DNA of 10,233 nucleotides from a bacterium (GTDB taxonomy: Bacteria; Hydrogenedentota; Hydrogenedentia; Hydrogenedentiales; SLHB01). Each line of letters opens with the position of its first letter. The stretch's first letter is position 1. Location: NCBI GenBank assembly GCA_024231375.1, contig JAAEQP010001075.1, positions 1-10,233 of the forward strand, given 5' to 3'. Below the pieces are notes generated by a model that saw nothing but the letters and a program-made list of their open reading frames with translations, was not told where the DNA came from and made no database searches. Positions 1 through 7,368 of this stretch are shown here, piece after piece. Both the position numbers and the translations under genes were made by a program.

Positions 1-564
1 ACGGGGCTGGGGTTGGCGGTCGTCTTCGGAATCGCCAATCAACACGGCGGTTTTGTCGATGTCGATAGTGAGTTGGGTGTGGGATCCGAGTTCAGAATCT
101 ATCTGCCATCGGTGAAGAAGCGGCGTGTCGAGCCCGCGCACGAAGAGTCCGCCGAACAGAAGGTTGGAACTGAGCGGATTCTTCTTGCTGAGGATGAAGA
201 GCAAGTGAGGGCGCTGGCCAGCAGGATTTTGACCAACGCCGGATACAAGGTGCATGCCGTGGGTGACGGGGAAGCGGCCGTGAGGGAAGTGCGTGCCGCT
301 ACTGAGCGGTTCGACCTGATTGTCCTGGATCTCATCATGCCGAAGATGAATGGCGATCAAGCCTTCGAGGCAATCCGTGCGGAGGATCGCGACATCCCGA
401 TCATGTTCTGCACTGGATATTCGGACGCGAGCATCAATACCGAATTGGTGTTGGGGAGCGGCTCCCAGATCCTTCGGAAGCCCTATTCAATGAAAGAAAT
501 ACTCACTGCTGTCCGCAGAGCCGTCGATGGCAGTCCTGATACTGCTAGTCAGGCAGATGTCTGA
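1..564 (+). CDS. Hybrid sensor histidine kinase, C-terminal part (5' end outside window)
   Basis: The frame is open from the first base, so the gene starts before the window and only the last 187 residues are seen. Residues 1-36 carry the glycine-rich G2 box TGLGLAVV and the typical closing strands of a HATPase_c domain (SELGVGSEFRIYLP). After a charged linker (about 37-57) comes a complete receiver domain (about 58-175): acidic residues in LAEDEE, phosphoacceptor D110 in LDLIMPKMNG, T138 in FCTGYS and K160 in RKPYS, all the residues expected for phosphotransfer. The order ATPase-then-receiver is that of a hybrid kinase, which phosphorylates itself on His and passes the phosphate to the fused receiver. 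The sensor and His-phosphorylation domains lie outside the window, so the signal is unknown. No DNA-binding domain follows, so a separate partner must give the output. The last 16 bases overlap the convergent MFS gene. Confidence 0.93.
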   Translation, partial: TGLGLAVVFGIANQHGGFVDVDSELGVGSEFRIYLPSVKKRRVEPAHEESAEQKVGTERILLAEDEEQVRALASRILTNAGYKVHAVGDGEAAVREVRAATERFDLIVLDLIMPKMNGDQAFEAIRAEDRDIPIMFCTGYSDASINTELVLGSGSQILRKPYSMKEILTAVRRAVDGSPDTASQADV

Positions 565-1778
565 GTCGGAGATCTCCGCGATAGCCACAGCAGGACTACG
601 ACCATGAGAACAGGCCAGAAGCACACGAGGGTCATGGCAATGGGCAGGGATGTGCGGGCGGCGGCCAAGCCGACGACCCAGGGCATGAGCACGCAGCCAC
701 CGTTGCCGAATATGGACAGGACTGCGAACATGGGGGCGCCGCCACGGGGGAATCGGTCGGCCGTGAGCGCCAAGGTGCTTGGCCAGACGCAGCTTGACGT
801 CATCCCCACGAGGACGCAGGCGGTCAGCGCAGCCCATCGGACGGGCAACCACATGCCCGCGACAATGAGGACGGCCGTTGACGCCGCGCAAACGGTCATG
901 ATGGTCATGAGGGAAACGCGTTTCGCCAGGCGCGCCGCCCCGATACGGCCGATCATCATGCCCACGGAGAATCCCGCCAGTGCGAGGGCGCCGGTGCTCT
1001 TGGAGTATCCAAGCGATCGTTCGGCGTAGGCGGGTAGCCACTGCACAATCCCGGTCTCGGTGGCGCCGGTGCACACCACGAGCACCAAGGCCGCCAGGAA
1101 GGCGCCGTGGACCATCAAGCCGGAGATGGGCTGCGGCGTTTCGCCGTTCTGGATCAATGGGGGCAATCGCAGGCGCATGAATCCGATGCCCACCAGCAGC
1201 GGCAGCGCCAGGAAAGCGCCGAACACCAGCCGCCACGGAAGCTGAAGCCAGAGGGCCATGGCCCCGATAGCCACCGTGAACACCGCGCCGATACAGTAGA
1301 ACGAGTGGAGCCAGTTGAGGGCCGATCCGCGGTTGTTTGGCTGGAGCGCGCACATGATTGGACTCATGATCATGTCCAGGAGGCCGGAACCGGCGCCCAT
1401 GATGCCGGTGGCCAGCAGTATGGCGCTGTAGCTTGGCGCCGTGGCGAGCACCCCGAGTCCGACCGCGTTGAGCACCAGTCCCAGCACGGCGAACCGCCTC
1501 GCGCCGAACCGGTCGGCCAGCGATCCGCCAAGGACGATGGCCACGACGCGGCTGCCAAACACCATGGCCGGAATCCGGCCGAGTTGCTCTTCCGTGAGGC
1601 CCTCACTCCCTCCAAAGACGTGGGCGAAGGTCGTCAGGTAGATGGGCGGAAGGTTCACGGCGAGGGCCAGGCACATCATGGTGGTGTAGCACAGGGCTAT
1701 CGCGTATCGGCTGCCGCATTCATCTCTTGGCATGTCGGTTCCGATCGCGGAAGAGTCGCAACCCAGCGGACGCCCCAT
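549..1778 (-). CDS. MFS sugar-type permease, 12 transmembrane helices
   Basis: A 409-residue, very hydrophobic protein with about twelve membrane helices, the normal MFS size. The MFS motif A is clear in the loop after helix 2 (GGSLADRFGARR, residues 84-95), and a central hydrophilic loop (about 203-218) separates the two six-helix halves. The start of helix 7 (ETGIVQWLPAYAE) resembles FucP-like sugar permeases, which import sugars by proton symport; the substrate is inferred, not shown. It begins 6 bp after the sulfatase stop on the same strand, so the two are very probably co-transcribed and the permease may take up a desulfated sugar. The start is uncertain: ATG at 1778 has only a weak ribosome site, while an in-frame ATG at 1733 (394 residues) has GGAA about 6 bases ahead and still keeps helix 1. 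The 3' end overlaps the sensor-kinase gene by 16 bp. Confidence 0.9.
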   Translation of the reverse strand: MGRPLGCDSSAIGTDMPRDECGSRYAIALCYTTMMCLALAVNLPPIYLTTFAHVFGGSEGLTEEQLGRIPAMVFGSRVVAIVLGGSLADRFGARRFAVLGLVLNAVGLGVLATAPSYSAILLATGIMGAGSGLLDMIMSPIMCALQPNNRGSALNWLHSFYCIGAVFTVAIGAMALWLQLPWRLVFGAFLALPLLVGIGFMRLRLPPLIQNGETPQPISGLMVHGAFLAALVLVVCTGATETGIVQWLPAYAERSLGYSKSTGALALAGFSVGMMIGRIGAARLAKRVSLMTIMTVCAASTAVLIVAGMWLPVRWAALTACVLVGMTSSCVWPSTLALTADRFPRGGAPMFAVLSIFGNGGCVLMPWVVGLAAARTSLPIAMTLVCFWPVLMVVVLLWLSRRSPTQTSA

Positions 1779-1784
1779 CCCGCA

Positions 1785-3191
1785 TCACGCCGGCTTCCCA
1801 ACGCGTCCTGGCGCGCGTCGGTTGGCGGCCATCTCTTTGGCGAAGGCGTCGAGGAGCCCTTTCAGTCGCGCCACGACCTCGGGATGGGCGTCGGCCATAT
1901 TGCGCTGCTCGCCGATGTCGTCTTCCAGGTTGAACAGGGACAGTACGACCGTTGGGTTTTCATAGGCTCCCGGCATCCCGCCGCCGCCAGGCTTAGCCAC
2001 GGTGCGGTACTTGTGAGGAATGTGGAGCTTCCATTTGCCCGCGCGCACTGCTTCGAGTTGCCCGGCGCGATGGTAGAAGAAGGCTTCGTGGGGCGATCTC
2101 GCGCCTGGTTCGCCGAACATGAGTGGGCGAATGTCCTTGCCGTCGATCGTGCGATCGGGCAGCGGCGCGCCCGCGATGGCGGCCACGGTGGGGAGGATGT
2201 CGAACATGGCGGCTACCTCGCTGCAGACGCTTTCCGCGGGAATGTGCCCAGGCCATCGCATGAGGCAGATCTCGCGCTGGCCGCCGTCGAAGGTGGTGCC
2301 CTTGCCTTCGCGCAGGGGCAACGCGGCGCCCGCATGGTCGCCATAACTCAGCCAGGGACCGTTGTCGGACGAATAGACGACCAGCGTGTTGTCGTCGAGG
2401 CCCAGCCGCTTCACCGTGTCGAGAATCTGGCCCACGGACCAGTCGATCTCCATGATCACGTCGCCGTACAGCCCTTGCTTCGACTTGCCGCGGAACTCGT
2501 CCGAGCAGTGTAGGGGGACGTGGGGCATGCTGTGAGGCAGATAGAGGAAGAAGGGTTGTCTTCGGTTCGATTCGATGAACTTCACGGCCCGCTCGGTGTA
2601 CCACCGGGTCAGGTTGTTCTGGTCCGGGTTCATCTCGACGACGGTTTCGCCATCTACTAACGGAAGATCGGGATACTTGTCGCTGGTGGGATGGAAAGGC
2701 CACATGTCGTTCGAATAAGGAAGTCCGAAATACTCGTCGAATCCGTGGCGCGTGGGCAGGAATTCGGGGTGGTGGCCCAGGTGCCATTTCCCGAAACACG
2801 CCGTGGCATAGTCGCGTTGCTTCAGTACGTCGGCCATGGTCATTTCGTCGGCGTGAATTCCGGTGCCGGCATTCGGACCCAGCACTCGGGGCAACCCGAC
2901 CCGGTTCGGGTAGCAGCCGGTCATGAGCGCCGCACGGGACGGCGTGCAGGTGGGTGCTGCCGAGTAGAAGTCGGTGAACCGTACGCCCTCAGCCGCCATG
3001 CGGTCCAAGTTGGGGGTTTCGAACGTGGTTGCGCCGTAGCAGCCCGCGTCCTGGTAGCCTTGGTCGTCCGCGAATATGACGATGACGTTGGGCCGGTCGA
3101 GCGGATCGCGTTCGGCGGCATGCGCGCGGCCCGAGAAGGCCACGGCGGCGGTGCCCGCGGCGAACGTTCTCAGAAAATCGCGGCGTCTCAT
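1785..3191 (-). CDS. Tat-exported arylsulfatase-type sulfatase (formylglycine-dependent)
   Basis: A 468-residue sulfatase of the alkaline-phosphatase superfamily, which hydrolyses sulfate esters. The start at 3191 is chosen because a good site (GGGGGA) lies about 7 bases ahead and because it opens directly with a twin-arginine signal (MRRRDFLRTF, then a hydrophobic stretch to AHAA near residue 26). The frame stays open upstream to 3437, but that stretch is low-complexity. Visible motifs: metal-binding D42-D43 in FADDQG; C82 in CTPSRAALMTG, the Cys turned into formylglycine; K135 and H137 in GKWHLG; H224 in PHSMPHVPL; D276-N277 in SSDNG; K297 in REGKGTTFDGG. All catalytic positions look intact. 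Cys-type maturation needs a formylglycine-generating enzyme or anSME, not present here; Tat export would allow maturation in the cytoplasm first. It leads a unit with the MFS permease. The natural substrate (sulfated glycan or aryl sulfate) cannot be read from sequence. Confidence 0.96.
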   Translation of the reverse strand: MRRRDFLRTFAAGTAAVAFSGRAHAAERDPLDRPNVIVIFADDQGYQDAGCYGATTFETPNLDRMAAEGVRFTDFYSAAPTCTPSRAALMTGCYPNRVGLPRVLGPNAGTGIHADEMTMADVLKQRDYATACFGKWHLGHHPEFLPTRHGFDEYFGLPYSNDMWPFHPTSDKYPDLPLVDGETVVEMNPDQNNLTRWYTERAVKFIESNRRQPFFLYLPHSMPHVPLHCSDEFRGKSKQGLYGDVIMEIDWSVGQILDTVKRLGLDDNTLVVYSSDNGPWLSYGDHAGAALPLREGKGTTFDGGQREICLMRWPGHIPAESVCSEVAAMFDILPTVAAIAGAPLPDRTIDGKDIRPLMFGEPGARSPHEAFFYHRAGQLEAVRAGKWKLHIPHKYRTVAKPGGGGMPGAYENPTVVLSLFNLEDDIGEQRNMADAHPEVVARLKGLLDAFAKEMAANRRAPGRVGKPA

Positions 3192-3256
3192 TGGTGATCC
3201 CCCATTTGCGCGTGTGCGAGCCCGATCGACAGACAACGGGCGCTGCATTTCAGGTG

Positions 3257-3265
3257 AGGATACCA
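3257..3265 (-). promoter_or_regulatory. Possible extended -10 promoter element for the sulfatase-permease unit
   Basis: On the minus strand this reads TGGTATCCT, an extended -10 arrangement (TGN followed by TATCCT, 4 of 6 consensus bases), with no convincing -35 element. It would start a transcript near 3250, about 60 bases before the sulfatase ATG. The match is short and the organism's promoter consensus is unknown, so this is only a candidate. Confidence 0.2.
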
Positions 3266-3439
3266 CAATGGGCGCGGCCAACGCGCGCGGTCCGAGTTGA
3301 ATCGGTGATGGTATGAGAGGCGATGGGGCTGATCGAACGGTCTCTATTCTGTCATGTACTGCTTGGTGAGGGGATTGCGTGGCGGCTGCGCACGGAACCG
3401 TACGGGAATCCGTGGCTGGATCTTCTCGCCGTCGCACCT

Positions 3440-3449
3440 ATTGGCCAAT
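3440..3449. promoter_or_regulatory. 10-bp perfect palindrome ahead of the binding-protein gene (possible operator)
   Basis: ATTGGCCAAT is a perfect palindrome 40 bp upstream of the ATG at 3490, in the 298-bp divergent gap between the sulfatase and the binding-protein fusion. Nothing else in that gap (3192-3489) is convincing: no small gene, and no good promoter on the plus strand. A 10-bp palindrome can occur by chance, so the operator role is speculative. Confidence 0.2.
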
Positions 3450-3489
3450 TCTGTCGTGCGCTCTTGGGTCGATACGAAAGGGGAGTGGC

Positions 3490-5652
3490 ATGGGGAACGT
3501 CCTCGGCCGTGTTGGTGGCTTTCTCTGTTGCATCGCCATCGCTTTGTCGGGCACCGTCGTGGCCCAGGATAGCGAACGAACGTTCCTGACGATTGGCCAG
3601 GCGTATGGCGGCACGTCGTTGCCTTTGAAGCAGATCAATGGCGACACGTCGCTGCCGTTTCGGGTGTCCGCACGCTACTTCGCCCGGCCGGAGTCGTTTC
3701 CAAACGTTCTGCCGTTGCCAGATATGCCCAATGGTTTGCCGGACGTCGTCAGCGCATTCGTGGCGTATCGGCACAATGAACTGGTTGCGCTGGCTCGGAA
3801 TGGGGCCATTGAACCGCTGGACGACTTGTTTGAAGAGGTCGGAGTCGACCCCCGTGAGTTCCTACTGCCGAACGCCTATGACGCTGTCCGGTTCGACGGA
3901 CACATCTGGGCACTTCCCCATCGCATGCAGTTCTTTCTGATGTCGTTCGATGAGTCCATGTTCAACACGTTGGGACTACCTACACGGATCGATTCCTGGC
4001 AGGCGTTCCGCGATGCGGCCGAGGCGGTCGCGGGAGCTGGTCCGGAGCCGCGACACGGGGTCACTTCCGGGCAACTCTCCGCCTATGACATGACCACGCT
4101 TCTTCTGCATTTCCTTGAGCGTGACGGAATCCGTGCCGATGAAATCGTTGAATTCCACGGACACATGGTGCAGTTGGCTTCGACCGGCATCCTTGATGGA
4201 CCGACATGGGCCACCAGGAACGCAATCTCGTTGGAGACCTTCCGAACGCCGGAATCGCGGCGCTTGGTTGTGCCGTTGCCACCCAGCAATGCGCTGACCG
4301 AACCCGTCGGCACGGAGGAGGCGGCACGGCTTGGCTTCATGGAAGTCTTCGCTCTTCGAGTGAACTCGGACGAGAAACGTGAAGGTGCACGGCGGTTTCT
4401 CAAGTGGCTGATGCGTACGGAAACGCAGATGCGACTGATGAGAGGCTCAAGTCTTGATATGCCCAAGCGAAGCAGGCAGTTCAGCAATTGTCATCTGACG
4501 CTGTACAGACCGGCGCTGAACTCGGATGCTTTCAAGAGATGGTGCGAAGAGCACCCCGCATACATCGAACTGGCACGGGCTGCTTTGGAAGTGCATTTGA
4601 CGACTGCTTCCCAGAGCCTGGACCGGGATGTCCTTGACGGGAAGTACCGAGCACTGTGCGACGAGGTATGGGACACCGCTGGACTAGAGGATCTGGTCGT
4701 GGCGCTCCACAGGTTCATGGGTGCGCCTCAAGCATCGGATTTGGAGCCCGATCCGGACCGGGACTTGTCCGTCGCGGTTCTCGACCCATCCGTAGCAGAG
4801 AGGTCGACGGCAGGTTCCGGCTCATCGGCATTGGCACAGCGGGGTGACGGTTTCGCGGAGGAGGGAGATCACGAAGAGGCCGCGATTGCGTGGCTGAACG
4901 CATGGATTCAGTCGCCTGAGTCCGGGGACGCGTTCTTTCCGCGCTTGTATGGGGCTTGGTTGAAGGATGGCGACTGGATGGCGCCTGTGCTGTTCGGCGG
5001 CGATGCGCTGAGCGACGCCGCGCTGAATCCGTTGAAGACGCGCATCCTGGCGCGTATTCGAGCGTTGTCCGAGTCGAATGGGATGGATGATCGATTGCGC
5101 GCTATCGGCGAGGCGTTGGACAGAGGGGACCTTGAGCATCTGTGCGCCACCCTTGAGTCGGTGGTGGAGCGCGAGATGCTGGAAGGCGTCTCCGAACAGG
5201 ACCGTACGGAGTTCTTCTTGAGTCTCTTTCTGTTGGGCGGATCGGGTGACGCTGGCTTTCCGTGGCCCGAGGACCTTTCGTTTGCATCGGAGAACCGGTT
5301 TCATGCCGTCCGGCGCAGGGCGCTTGAGTTGAGTATGGGATCGTTCGACACGCTCGCGCTCGACATGCAGGCATTCTATGCACTGCGCATCGCGGAACGA
5401 TTCATGGACGACATTCAGGTGCAGTTCGCCGTTGACGTGTTGGAGAACCGCTGGCGCAATCCCAATACCTCGAAACGCTGGCGTGAGCGTCTTTTCACGA
5501 GGTATGCCGCGTTGCTTGCGGATGAGTGCGCCCGGCCAGAGCAGGCGGCCGATGCGTATGCAGGATATTGCGATTGGCATCGGGACGCACCCAGTGCATT
5601 CCGTACGCAGGCCGATTCACTGTATTCCCGCCCACAGAAGCCTGCGAGATAG
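3490..5652 (+). CDS. Secreted fusion: ABC-type sugar-binding-like domain plus TPR-like helical domain
   Basis: A 720-residue protein. The ATG at 3490 is chosen because AAAGGGGAG ends 4 bases ahead and a signal peptide begins there (hydrophobic core about residues 8-24, probable cut after VVA25); the frame is open upstream to 3379 but lacks both features. Residues about 30-410 resemble family-1 extracellular solute-binding proteins: PDVVSAFVAYRHNELVALARNG (86-106, interrupted here by no gap but shown only as a landmark for the first lobe), then GHIWALPHRMQFFLMSFDE, a loop with LGLPTRIDSW, and the late helix pattern FALRVNSDEKREGARRFL. Residues about 440-720 are different: mostly helical, with TPR-like helix pairs near 446-478 (GFAEEGDHEEAAIAWLNAW) and 669-705 (CARPEQAADAYAGYC). 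Ordinary members are about 400-450 residues, so the extra 280 are unusual. No ABC permease or ATPase is nearby, so it may serve a remote transporter or act as a scaffold or sensor. The binding-domain call is pattern-based; the TPR call is weaker. Confidence 0.85.
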   Translation: MGNVLGRVGGFLCCIAIALSGTVVAQDSERTFLTIGQAYGGTSLPLKQINGDTSLPFRVSARYFARPESFPNVLPLPDMPNGLPDVVSAFVAYRHNELVALARNGAIEPLDDLFEEVGVDPREFLLPNAYDAVRFDGHIWALPHRMQFFLMSFDESMFNTLGLPTRIDSWQAFRDAAEAVAGAGPEPRHGVTSGQLSAYDMTTLLLHFLERDGIRADEIVEFHGHMVQLASTGILDGPTWATRNAISLETFRTPESRRLVVPLPPSNALTEPVGTEEAARLGFMEVFALRVNSDEKREGARRFLKWLMRTETQMRLMRGSSLDMPKRSRQFSNCHLTLYRPALNSDAFKRWCEEHPAYIELARAALEVHLTTASQSLDRDVLDGKYRALCDEVWDTAGLEDLVVALHRFMGAPQASDLEPDPDRDLSVAVLDPSVAERSTAGSGSSALAQRGDGFAEEGDHEEAAIAWLNAWIQSPESGDAFFPRLYGAWLKDGDWMAPVLFGGDALSDAALNPLKTRILARIRALSESNGMDDRLRAIGEALDRGDLEHLCATLESVVEREMLEGVSEQDRTEFFLSLFLLGGSGDAGFPWPEDLSFASENRFHAVRRRALELSMGSFDTLALDMQAFYALRIAERFMDDIQVQFAVDVLENRWRNPNTSKRWRERLFTRYAALLADECARPEQAADAYAGYCDWHRDAPSAFRTQADSLYSRPQKPAR

Positions 5653-5701
5653 GGGTTGAGCACTTGAGGGAATCGGCGGGATGCGCGAAGGGACAACGGG
5701 G

Positions 5702-5853
5702 CTGTTCAGAAAGTCTCGGCCTTGGCGCGTAGCGCGCGATAAGCGGGGGACAGCCACCCATTGTTGCCCTAAGAAGGGCAATAATGGGACGCAAGAGCTT
5801 GGCAGTCCCCGTTTGTCGCTTCTGTTTTCGCGCGCATATGACTTTTTCAGCAG
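5702..5853. repeat. Nested palindromic MITE/REP-like element, about 152 bp
   Basis: Four inverted-repeat layers share a common centre. (1) Outer ends CTGTTCAGAAAGTC (5702-5715) and GACTTTTTCAGCAG (5840-5853) pair at 11 of 14 positions. (2) GCGCGCGA (5732-5739) and TCGCGCGC (5828-5835) pair perfectly. (3) 5741-5756 (AAGCGGGGGACAGCCA) and 5800-5814 (TGGCAGTCCCCGTTT) pair with one bulge and about two mismatches. (4) 5757-5770 and 5775-5788 form a 14-bp stem with one G-T pair. There is no room for a transposase, so it would depend on one elsewhere, as MITEs and REP elements do. No clear target-site duplication is visible. It fills the gap between the binding-protein fusion and the 493-residue protein, and could also act as a transcription barrier. 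Confidence 0.65.
5741..5814. repeat. Core cruciform/hairpin of the palindromic element
   Basis: The core is a two-step hairpin: inner arms 5757-5770 and 5775-5788 (CCCATTGTTGCCCT against AGGGCAATAATGGG) around a 4-base loop, then outer GGGGAC..GCCA / TGGC..GTCCCC arms at 5741-5756 and 5800-5814. Bases 5789-5799 are unpaired on the right side only, an asymmetric bulge. As RNA it could work as a Rho-independent-like stop or an RNA-stabilising end for the upstream gene, though no clean U-run follows directly. Confidence 0.6.
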
Positions 5854-5886
5854 ATCCATGGCAGGACGTTCGGTGGGAGGTCCGGT

Positions 5887-7368
5887 ATGGCGACTTTCTT
5901 GATAGGCATTGTGGCGGCTATTGGGGCCGGCGCCGGCCCCGTGGGCAATCTGACCGTGCTCAGTGCGTTCGAGTATCCGTCAGGGGTATGTCGGGTAATC
6001 GTCCGCAACGACGGCGCCGGTACGATTGACCTCTCCGAGATTGAGGTTATTCATGGACAGGAAGCGCGGTTGCCTCTCGTGTGGGTGGTTTCGGAGCCCC
6101 CGCAGGTCCCGCCCGGCGGTCTCGCATATGTCACGTACCGCTTCGATCAGGGGTGGAATGCCGCCGAGAACGGATTGGACCACTGCCTCCTCGGTGGGGA
6201 CGGCGTACGGTGCCCATATCCGGCCCCTGGAACACCGCCTCTCGCAGTGACCTACTTGGTTTTCGATGCCAACCCGGGACGCGTCTACCTGTACCTGCGA
6301 AATCCGGGACCTGAGGCGCGTCGAGTGATCGGGACGACCGTGGGCGGCCAGGCACTGGAGTTGGAAACACCGGTGGACATCGAAGCAGGCAGCGTGAATC
6401 TTGTGTTGGGGCAATGGGAGGATCGGAACCCGGCTGACAACTCGATTCCGTTCTGTTGTATTGACATCGATGTCTCGGGAACCGGGAGTGTACGCCTTCC
6501 CGCGCGCCTGTTCCGGCCCGACCACGCGCCGAAGATGTCCATGGAGAGTCTGTCGCCCTTGTTTGCGTTTCGTTGCGCTTCGCATCGGCATGGCCCGCCT
6601 CGGGAGGCCGGCAGGGCGGCGGTGGCGTCGCTTCTGGCGGCATCCGGGTCCGCGCGTGCGCAAGCATTCTGCAACGTCGATATGGTTGCCGATGCGCAGG
6701 ATCTGTTCGCGCCCCTCTTCGAGCGTTGCCGGATTGAACCGCAACCGGCTTTCTCGAACCAGTGCTGGGCCGGGAACCATGTCAAACCGACTCTGGACAG
6801 CGCCCGCCGGACCAAGGCCTATGTGGAGCCGGGCTCGTTCTATCCGGTTCTCTTCGCTGAATACATACACCGGGATGGCACACCGCCATTCGGGCTGTCG
6901 GCGATTCGCGATGTCGCCTATGCGTGCTTGGCCGCGGGCGCGAAGGGCGCTACCCTCGGGGACACCCATAGCGCGGAGTTGACGCAGGAGTCCTCACGCG
7001 CCCTGCGATGCCTATCGCGCGAGGTTGACCGCTTGCACCCACTTATCTCGATTGCTGAACCCGTGCCGTGGGCAACCGTGAACGATGACGCTTGGTGCAC
7101 GGCCCATCTGTTGCTCTGTGGCGATCGGGGGTTCTTGCTCATCTTGTTGCCACGAATGGGGAATCGAGAGAGGCAGGACGCCACCGTGAGCCTCCGTGTC
7201 CGGGACGGTAGGTGGGAGCCGGCAACGCGGGCCGAGGAAGTCGGAGGCTTCCACGAGTCTGTGGGCGTAGACGAAGACGAAGCGTGTTCACGTGTAGTTG
7301 TAGAACGAAGCGATCAGACTCGGGTGTTCTTCGTCCCGTTCCTGGGTGGATTTGGCGTTGAGGGTTGA
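5887..7368 (+). CDS. Probable exported protein of unknown function, glycoside-hydrolase-like C-terminal half
   Basis: A 493-residue protein I do not recognise. GGGAGG lies 6 bases before the ATG, and an in-frame stop sits at 5839-5841, so no much longer form is possible. The N-terminus (MATFLIGIVAAIGAGAGP) is hydrophobic but has no basic residue, a poor signal peptide. Residues about 20-205 look like two beta-sandwich repeats (NLTVLSAFEYPSGVCRVIVRN; VFDANPGRVYLYLRNPG). Residues about 240-400 recall the second half of a TIM-barrel glycosidase: VLFAEYIHRDGTPPFG with E325, RDVAYACLAAGAKGATLGD (341-359), then a helix and EPVPWATVND. The tail (405-493) reads as a beta cap (CGDRGFLLILLP). A full barrel would not fit, so it may be a shortened or non-catalytic relative; this is inference. 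The N-terminal half is rich in Cys pairs (FCC, 189-191). It follows the palindromic element by 33 bp and is convergent with the next gene. Confidence 0.75.
   Translation: MATFLIGIVAAIGAGAGPVGNLTVLSAFEYPSGVCRVIVRNDGAGTIDLSEIEVIHGQEARLPLVWVVSEPPQVPPGGLAYVTYRFDQGWNAAENGLDHCLLGGDGVRCPYPAPGTPPLAVTYLVFDANPGRVYLYLRNPGPEARRVIGTTVGGQALELETPVDIEAGSVNLVLGQWEDRNPADNSIPFCCIDIDVSGTGSVRLPARLFRPDHAPKMSMESLSPLFAFRCASHRHGPPREAGRAAVASLLAASGSARAQAFCNVDMVADAQDLFAPLFERCRIEPQPAFSNQCWAGNHVKPTLDSARRTKAYVEPGSFYPVLFAEYIHRDGTPPFGLSAIRDVAYACLAAGAKGATLGDTHSAELTQESSRALRCLSREVDRLHPLISIAEPVPWATVNDDAWCTAHLLLCGDRGFLLILLPRMGNRERQDATVSLRVRDGRWEPATRAEEVGGFHESVGVDEDEACSRVVVERSDQTRVFFVPFLGGFGVEG

Noticed and set aside
487..1353. 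288-codon minus-strand frame overlapping the permease gene
   Set aside because: It is a second frame of the same strand; the product is Arg/His/Pro-rich, while the overlapping frame is a classical 12-helix permease.
1107..2513. 468-codon open frame on the plus strand across the permease and sulfatase genes
   Set aside because: It is antisense to two well-supported genes, its product is rich in H, R, G and A with no domain pattern, and it has no plausible ribosome site; a GC-rich shadow frame.
3192..3437. Upstream extension of the sulfatase by 82 codons
   Set aside because: It would bury the Tat signal inside the protein, has no ribosome site, and is low in any recognisable pattern; ATG at 3191 has both.
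4822..5580. 252-codon minus-strand frame inside the binding-protein fusion
   Set aside because: Antisense shadow with no motif; I considered that it could mean the TPR-like half is not coding, but the plus-strand half continues one frame without stops and ends in a normal stop.
6533..6555. Similar ~20-base stretches at about 6533-6555 and, inverted, at about 8725-8750, both able to encode KMSMESL
   Set aside because: In the real reading frame of the glycosidase-like gene this segment reads DVNGKPL, so the peptide match is in a shadow frame; similarity is short and probably chance.
6480..6680. Possible frameshift in the 493-residue gene, because this stretch looks odd
   Set aside because: Neither alternative frame gives a more protein-like continuation, and the frame resumes a consistent pattern (FCNVDMVADAQDLF) afterwards without a shift.
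5980..6969. 329-codon open frame on the minus strand
   Set aside because: It lies opposite the 493-residue gene, which has a good ribosome site; the antisense product has Arg-rich, patternless composition.
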